From SAR116 cluster bacterium (GTDB lineage: Bacteria > Pseudomonadota > Alphaproteobacteria > Puniceispirillales > Marisalimonadaceae): 10,127 nucleotides of DNA. This document shows positions 6,347-10,127 of this stretch, piece by piece; positions within the stretch are counted from its first letter, which is position 1, and every line of letters begins with the position of its first letter. Below the pieces are notes generated by a model. The model saw only the letters and a list, made by a program, of their open reading frames with translations. It was not told the origin of the DNA and did no database searches. Both the position numbers and the translations under genes were made by a program. Where the stretch lies: contig NZIY01000034.1 of the NCBI GenBank assembly GCA_002691795.1, positions 1-10,127 on the forward strand, given 5' to 3'.

Positions 6347-7228
6347 ATGACAACGATTAGAGACTGTATAGCTCCAGATAGAAACCCAAAAGTTCCAAGC
6401 ATACAGTTGCCAATAGGTTCAATTGATACACATGTGCATATATTTGAAAGCCAATACCCACTTTTTGAAGGAAGAGGCTATAATCCTCCAGATTCAACAC
6501 TCGATGATTTAAAACATTTACATTCTCAACTTGGAGTGAGTAGAGTGGTTTACACACAACCTTCACCTTATGGAGTCGATAACGCTGCAATATTAAAAGG
6601 AATGAAGGTTATGAATGATGAAATACCAGGTAGAGCTAGAGGTGTTTGTGCAATTAAGATGGATGTTTCAGATAATTTTCTAGAAGATCTAGATAAACAA
6701 GGTATTAAAGGTGTTAGATTGAACATGGACAATATTGGTGGTATGCCGATAGGTTTGGATGAGATACCAACACTTGAGGCAAGAATAAAAAGTTTAGGTT
6801 GGCATGTAGAATATCTTTTTCCAGGAAAAGATATAGTGGAGTTAGCACCTGTTTTTAAAAAATCATCAGTTCCAATTTCAATTGCTCATTTCGCTTATCA
6901 ACCTGCAACAAATGGAATTAACTCTGAGGGATTTAAAACTTTATTGGACTTAGTACGTGATGGCAACACATGGATAAAAATTTCTGGAGCAAATAGAGTT
7001 AGTGAAACTGATCTTCCTCCATATGATGATGTTATGCCAATGGCAAGAGCTTTAATAGAAGCAAATTCAGATAACATTATGTGGGGCACAGACTGGCCAC
7101 ATCCAAATAAGTATGAGGTTAATCCTAATGATGGGGATTTAGTTGACGCATTTGGTGAATGGGTAACTGACGATACTATGAGGGAGAAAATCATGGTTAC
7201 CAATCCTGAAAAATTTTATTCCTTTTAA
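6347..7228 (+). CDS. Amidohydrolase-family hydrolase (COG3618 type), probable lactonase
   Basis: The 293-residue product is a TIM-barrel amidohydrolase of the branch containing 2-pyrone-4,6-dicarboxylate lactonase (LigI), galactarolactone isomerase and sulfomuconolactone hydrolase. Motifs in order: IDTHVHIF (26-33, with the His29/His31 pair), VVYTQPSPYGVDN (67-79), GVRLN (122-126), GWHVEYL (151-157), SIAHFAY (178-184, His181), SGANR (213-217) and MWGTDWPHP (245-253, catalytic Asp249). Most members of this branch hydrolyse or isomerise lactones of sugar acids or aromatic breakdown products. It is the first gene of the right operon, 10 nt before an SDR dehydrogenase and followed by a sugar-acid dehydratase, which supports a lactone formed by the SDR as substrate. 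No signal peptide is present, so it is cytoplasmic. Substrate is not determined by sequence. Confidence 0.92.
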   Translation: MTTIRDCIAPDRNPKVPSIQLPIGSIDTHVHIFESQYPLFEGRGYNPPDSTLDDLKHLHSQLGVSRVVYTQPSPYGVDNAAILKGMKVMNDEIPGRARGVCAIKMDVSDNFLEDLDKQGIKGVRLNMDNIGGMPIGLDEIPTLEARIKSLGWHVEYLFPGKDIVELAPVFKKSSVPISIAHFAYQPATNGINSEGFKTLLDLVRDGNTWIKISGANRVSETDLPPYDDVMPMARALIEANSDNIMWGTDWPHPNKYEVNPNDGDLVDAFGEWVTDDTMREKIMVTNPEKFYSF

Positions 7229-7238
7229 GGATTAATTA

Positions 7239-7985
7239 ATGAGAGTTGCTCTAGTAACAGGTGGTGGTACAGGTATAGGACGTTCCGCCGCATTAGAATT
7301 AAACAAAATTGATTTTACTGTTTATGTTATTGGAAGGCGTGATGAAGAATTAATAAAAACTTCATCACTTGCAACAAATAATAATCATAAAATCATTCCT
7401 ATTAAAACCGATATTACAGTTGGCTCTCAAGTCATTGCTTTATTTGATAAAATCAAATCTGATCATGGCAGAATAGATTTACTTTTTAATAATGCAGGGA
7501 TGGGGGCACCTAGAGTTCCTATTGAAGATTTAAAAGAAGAAGATTGGAGAAAAACTGTTGATGTGAATTTAACTGGATCCTTTCTTTGTTCACAGCAAGC
7601 TATAAAGTTAATGAAAATTCAATCTCCACAAGGGGGTAGAATAGTTAACAATGGTTCTGTATCAGCACACTCACCAAGGCCTGACACTATTGCTTATACA
7701 GCTACAAAACATGCTATAAATGGTCTAACTAAATCCATCGCATTGGATGGAAGAAATTTTAAAATCTCATGTTCTCAATTAGATATTGGAAATGCTGATA
7801 CTGCTATTGGGTCACGTTTTAAAACTGGTGTACCTCAAGCTAATGGTGAAGTCATGGTAGAACCAGTTTTTGAAGCTGAAGATTGTGGTAAAGCAGTTGC
7901 TTATATTGCAAATTTGCCAGAAGGAACTAATATTTTAAACATGACAATTATGGCAACAAATATGCCATTTGTTGGAAGGGGTTAA
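7239..7985 (+). CDS. Short-chain dehydrogenase/reductase (SDR)
   Basis: The 248-residue product is a classical SDR of normal length. It has the cofactor loop TGGGTGIG (7-14), GRR (32-34; the Arg residues after strand two favour NADP(H)), Asp58, NNAG (84-87), the active-site Asn110, Ser140 in NNGS, and YTATK (153-157) with catalytic Tyr153 and Lys157. The usual PG motif after strand six is replaced by DIGNADT (182-188), and the C-terminus NMPFVGRG is well kept. AAGGA (7227-7231), overlapping the amidohydrolase stop, precedes the ATG by 7 nt. In this operon it most likely oxidises a sugar or hydroxy acid to the lactone or keto form used by its neighbours; this role is inferred. Confidence 0.93.
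   Translation: MRVALVTGGGTGIGRSAALELNKIDFTVYVIGRRDEELIKTSSLATNNNHKIIPIKTDITVGSQVIALFDKIKSDHGRIDLLFNNAGMGAPRVPIEDLKEEDWRKTVDVNLTGSFLCSQQAIKLMKIQSPQGGRIVNNGSVSAHSPRPDTIAYTATKHAINGLTKSIALDGRNFKISCSQLDIGNADTAIGSRFKTGVPQANGEVMVEPVFEAEDCGKAVAYIANLPEGTNILNMTIMATNMPFVGRG
7976..7981 (+). promoter_or_regulatory. Shine-Dalgarno AAGGGG inside the SDR end, fixing the dehydratase start
   Basis: AAGGGG lies 5 nt before ATG 7987-7989. The in-frame TTG codons at 7969 and 7972 lie upstream of this site and have no ribosome site of their own, so the ATG is preferred. Dehydratase translation would be coupled to the SDR, whose stop is 1 nt before this ATG. Confidence 0.75.
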
Positions 7986-7986
7986 A

Positions 7987-9672
7987 ATGCCAAATAATAA
8001 AACTGGCATGAAAAAAAACTTAACTAATTATGGTGATACAGGATTTTCGATCTTTTTAAGAAAAGCATTTATAAAAGGTCTTGGCTATTCCGATGATATG
8101 TTAGGTAAAAAGATTATTGGTATTACTAATACATTTAGTGATTATAACCCTTGTCATGGTAATGTTCCAGACTTGATTAAAAGTGCTAAAGCCGGCATTC
8201 TTGCTAATGGAGCAATACCATTAGAGTTTCCAACAATTACAATTCATGAGTCATTTGCCAATCCAACATCAATGTACTTAAGAAATCTTATGTCTATGGA
8301 TACTGAAGAAATGTTAAGAGCTCAGCCAATGGATGCATGCATTCTTATTGGAGGATGTGATAAAACTGTCCCAGCACAAGTAATGGGTGGCATTAGTGCT
8401 GATGTTCCCATAATTCAACTTGTTACAGGACCAATGCTTACTGGATCATTTAGGGGTGAAAGAGTAGGGGCATGTACTGATTGTAGAAGATTTTGGGCGA
8501 GTTATAGAGCAGAAGATTTGAATGAAAATGATATAGATGAAGTAAATAATCAATTAGTACCAACGGTAGGAACTTGTGGTGTAATGGGCACTGCGAGTAC
8601 AATGGCCATTACAACTGAAGCTTTAGGGTTGATGATACCTAATAGTGCTTGTGCACCTGCTGTATCAGCAGACAGAAAACGTATTGCTGAAAAGACAGGG
8701 GAGATATCGGTTAAAATTGCTAATGAAAATCTAAACCCTTCTAAATTTTTAAATGAAAAAAGTTTTATGAATGCCTTAACCGTTTTGTCTGCAATTGGTG
8801 GATCCACAAATGGTGTGGTTCACCTTACAGCTATGGCTGGTCGATTAGGTATAAATATTGACTTAAGACAATTTGATAAGCTCACTCATAATCTACCTAT
8901 GATTGTTGATTTAAAACCCTCAGGTGTAGGTTACATGGAGGATTTGTATAAAGCTGGCGGTTCAATAAGAATATTTAATGAATTAAAAGATTTTCTACAT
9001 TTAGATGCTAAATTAGTTAATGGAAATTCTCTAGGTGAAGAAATACAAAAAGCTTCTAAATGGAAACAGTATGTAATTACAACAAAAGATAACCCGGTTT
9101 TTAAAGGAGGTAGCATTGCTGTGTTAAATGGAACATTAGCACCAGGATGTGCTATTATTAAGCAATCTGCAGCATCACCTGATTTGCTTGTTCATGAGGG
9201 TAAAGCTGTAGTTTTTGACAATTTAGAGGACTTAGCTAATAGAGTAGATTCTGAAGAGTTGGAAGTATCAAAAGATGATGTGTTAGTATTAAAAAGTATA
9301 GGCCCTAAGGGTGGGCCAGGTATGCCAGAAGCTGGCTTGATACCAATTCCAAAAAAACTAGCTAAGCAAGGTGTAAAAGATATGGTTAGGATTTCAGATG
9401 GAAGAATGAGTGGGACAGCATCAGGCACTATTGTTCTCCATGTTACTCCAGAATCATATGAAAAAGGACCACTTGCAATTGTTCAAAATGGTGATCTAAT
9501 AAAATTGGATGTTCCTAATAGAAAGATTGATCTTCTTATTTCAGAAGTTGAAATGAATAACAGAATCTCCGTATTATCTGATAACCAGATTAAAAGAAGA
9601 GGTTATAATAAACTTTACATGGAAGAAGTTACACAAGCTGATGAAGGTGTTGACTTTAAATTTTTAAAATAA
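7987..9672 (+). CDS. IlvD/Edd-family dehydratase, sugar-acid (arabinonate/xylonate-like) type
   Basis: The 561-residue product is an iron-sulfur dehydratase of the IlvD/Edd family, which removes water from 2,3-dihydroxy acids to give 2-keto-3-deoxy acids. The three cluster ligands are Cys56 (NPCHGN), Cys124 (GGCDKTVPA) and Cys197 (GTCGVMGTAST). Their spacing of 68 and 73 residues equals what I recall for the characterised L-arabinonate dehydratase (59, 127, 200). Other marks are FPTITIHESF (81-90), ACTDCRRFWASYRAEDL (162-178), IGGSTNGVVHL (270-280) and DGRMSGTASG (471-480), whose Ser475 is the family base. The long ACTDCRRFW segment and overall length favour a sugar-acid enzyme over the branched-chain amino acid enzyme IlvD. 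Position after lactonase and SDR genes supports this. A second ATG lies 7 codons in. Exact sugar acid unknown. Confidence 0.93.
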   Translation: MPNNKTGMKKNLTNYGDTGFSIFLRKAFIKGLGYSDDMLGKKIIGITNTFSDYNPCHGNVPDLIKSAKAGILANGAIPLEFPTITIHESFANPTSMYLRNLMSMDTEEMLRAQPMDACILIGGCDKTVPAQVMGGISADVPIIQLVTGPMLTGSFRGERVGACTDCRRFWASYRAEDLNENDIDEVNNQLVPTVGTCGVMGTASTMAITTEALGLMIPNSACAPAVSADRKRIAEKTGEISVKIANENLNPSKFLNEKSFMNALTVLSAIGGSTNGVVHLTAMAGRLGINIDLRQFDKLTHNLPMIVDLKPSGVGYMEDLYKAGGSIRIFNELKDFLHLDAKLVNGNSLGEEIQKASKWKQYVITTKDNPVFKGGSIAVLNGTLAPGCAIIKQSAASPDLLVHEGKAVVFDNLEDLANRVDSEELEVSKDDVLVLKSIGPKGGPGMPEAGLIPIPKKLAKQGVKDMVRISDGRMSGTASGTIVLHVTPESYEKGPLAIVQNGDLIKLDVPNRKIDLLISEVEMNNRISVLSDNQIKRRGYNKLYMEEVTQADEGVDFKFLK

Positions 9673-9687
9673 AAACAAGGAGATATA

Positions 9688-10127
9688 ATGAAATACGAAG
9701 ATATTAGTAAAAATGGATATCCTTTAGGTTTTTTAATAAAAAAGGGACAAGATAATTCCAAAAGTCTAAATAAAACATTTACATCTCATACTAGGCAGAT
9801 GGATATTCTTCAAAAAGAAACAATTGGTTATGAAGGTGATATAAATTCAACTTCTTTCAGGCTTACCTCTGATGAAGGAAAACATTTAAACGGTACTGAT
9901 TTAGCACCTTTCCCTTTAGGTTTTTTTAATGCTTCAATTCATGGAGATATTGTTGGCACCGTTATGAAACAAGCTGCAGCGAATTCTTTAAAAATCGACA
10001 ATATTGATTGTGAAGTATTGAACTCTTATTACTTAACTGGATCATTCGTTAAAGGTGATGGTAAAGGGCATGCTGAGCCCACAACTATAAATTTAGATAT
10101 TGAAACATCTGAAAATCATGATGATAT
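9688..10127 (+). CDS. OsmC-superfamily protein, C-terminus cut by window end
   Basis: The ATG at 9688-9690 has AAGGAG (9677-9682) 5 nt upstream and follows the dehydratase stop by 15 nt, so it is the fourth gene of the right operon. The 146 visible residues contain the OsmC pattern LTSDEGKHLNGTDLAP followed by FPLGFFNASIHGDIVGTVMK (59-94), then the helix and strand QAAANSLKIDNIDCEVLNSY (95-114) and a GSF (118-120). In peroxidase members a reactive Cys stands 14 residues after the Ala of the APxPL motif; here that position is Asp87. The only Cys seen, Cys109, is in the following strand. It is therefore probably not a classical hydroperoxide reductase. A second conserved Cys could lie beyond the window. 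Role in the operon unknown. Confidence 0.8.
   Translation, partial: MKYEDISKNGYPLGFLIKKGQDNSKSLNKTFTSHTRQMDILQKETIGYEGDINSTSFRLTSDEGKHLNGTDLAPFPLGFFNASIHGDIVGTVMKQAAANSLKIDNIDCEVLNSYYLTGSFVKGDGKGHAEPTTINLDIETSENHDD

Noticed and set aside
6357..7203. Minus-strand open frames of 77 and 101 codons opposite the amidohydrolase
   Set aside because: The plus strand carries all catalytic motifs of the amidohydrolase, so these are antisense shadows.
7969..7986. TTG start for the dehydratase overlapping the SDR end
   Set aside because: The Shine-Dalgarno lies downstream of it and fits ATG 7987.
8550..9428. Several minus-strand open frames of 61-85 codons opposite the dehydratase
   Set aside because: They mirror conserved dehydratase motifs and have no independent support.

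Overview
This window is AT-rich (about 30% GC by eye), tightly packed bacterial DNA with mostly ATG starts, short A/T spacers and Shine-Dalgarno sites that often overlap the upstream stop codon. Gene content (CaiB-type CoA transferase, crotonase, TauE, sugar-acid dehydratase, OsmC-like protein) and base composition suggest a streamlined marine bacterium, perhaps an alphaproteobacterium. No rRNA or marker gene is present to prove this, and I see no transposase, integrase, tRNA, CRISPR array or clear terminator hairpin.

Left block (1-3732, minus strand). Five genes in one apparent operon, read right to left: a TauE/SafE membrane exporter, a methylmalonyl-CoA-epimerase-like VOC protein (GTG start), a crotonase of the MenB/BadI-like type with an atypical active site, a family III (CaiB/BaiF) CoA transferase, and an enolase-superfamily enzyme (MR/MLE type) cut off by the window edge. 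This looks like uptake or export plus CoA-linked carboxylic acid catabolism; the substrate is not evident.

Middle block (3733-6346). One minus-strand gene encodes a fusion of the ergothioneine sulfoxide synthase EgtB (N-terminal) to the histidine trimethyltransferase EgtD (C-terminal), the reverse domain order of fungal Egt1. Its first ATG lies inside the conserved EgtB N-terminus. The frame stays open for 63 more codons upstream and contains EgtB-like sequence, but no ATG, GTG or TTG. The gene is bracketed by two direct copies of a 44-bp intergenic sequence (38/44 identical, offset 2432 bp). This suggests the egtBD cassette was inserted into a formerly continuous divergent promoter region between the left and right operons, duplicating that region. 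A perfect 18-bp palindrome lies next to the right-hand copy.

Right block (6347-10127, plus strand). Four genes with short gaps: a COG3618-type amidohydrolase (lactonase-like), an SDR dehydrogenase, an IlvD/Edd sugar-acid dehydratase with the three cluster cysteines, and an OsmC-superfamily protein (cut by the window end) that lacks the usual peroxidatic cysteine. Dehydrogenase, lactonase and dehydratase together form the first three steps of a non-phosphorylative sugar or sugar-acid oxidation route (sugar to lactone to acid to 2-keto-3-deoxy acid). The true substrate is unknown.
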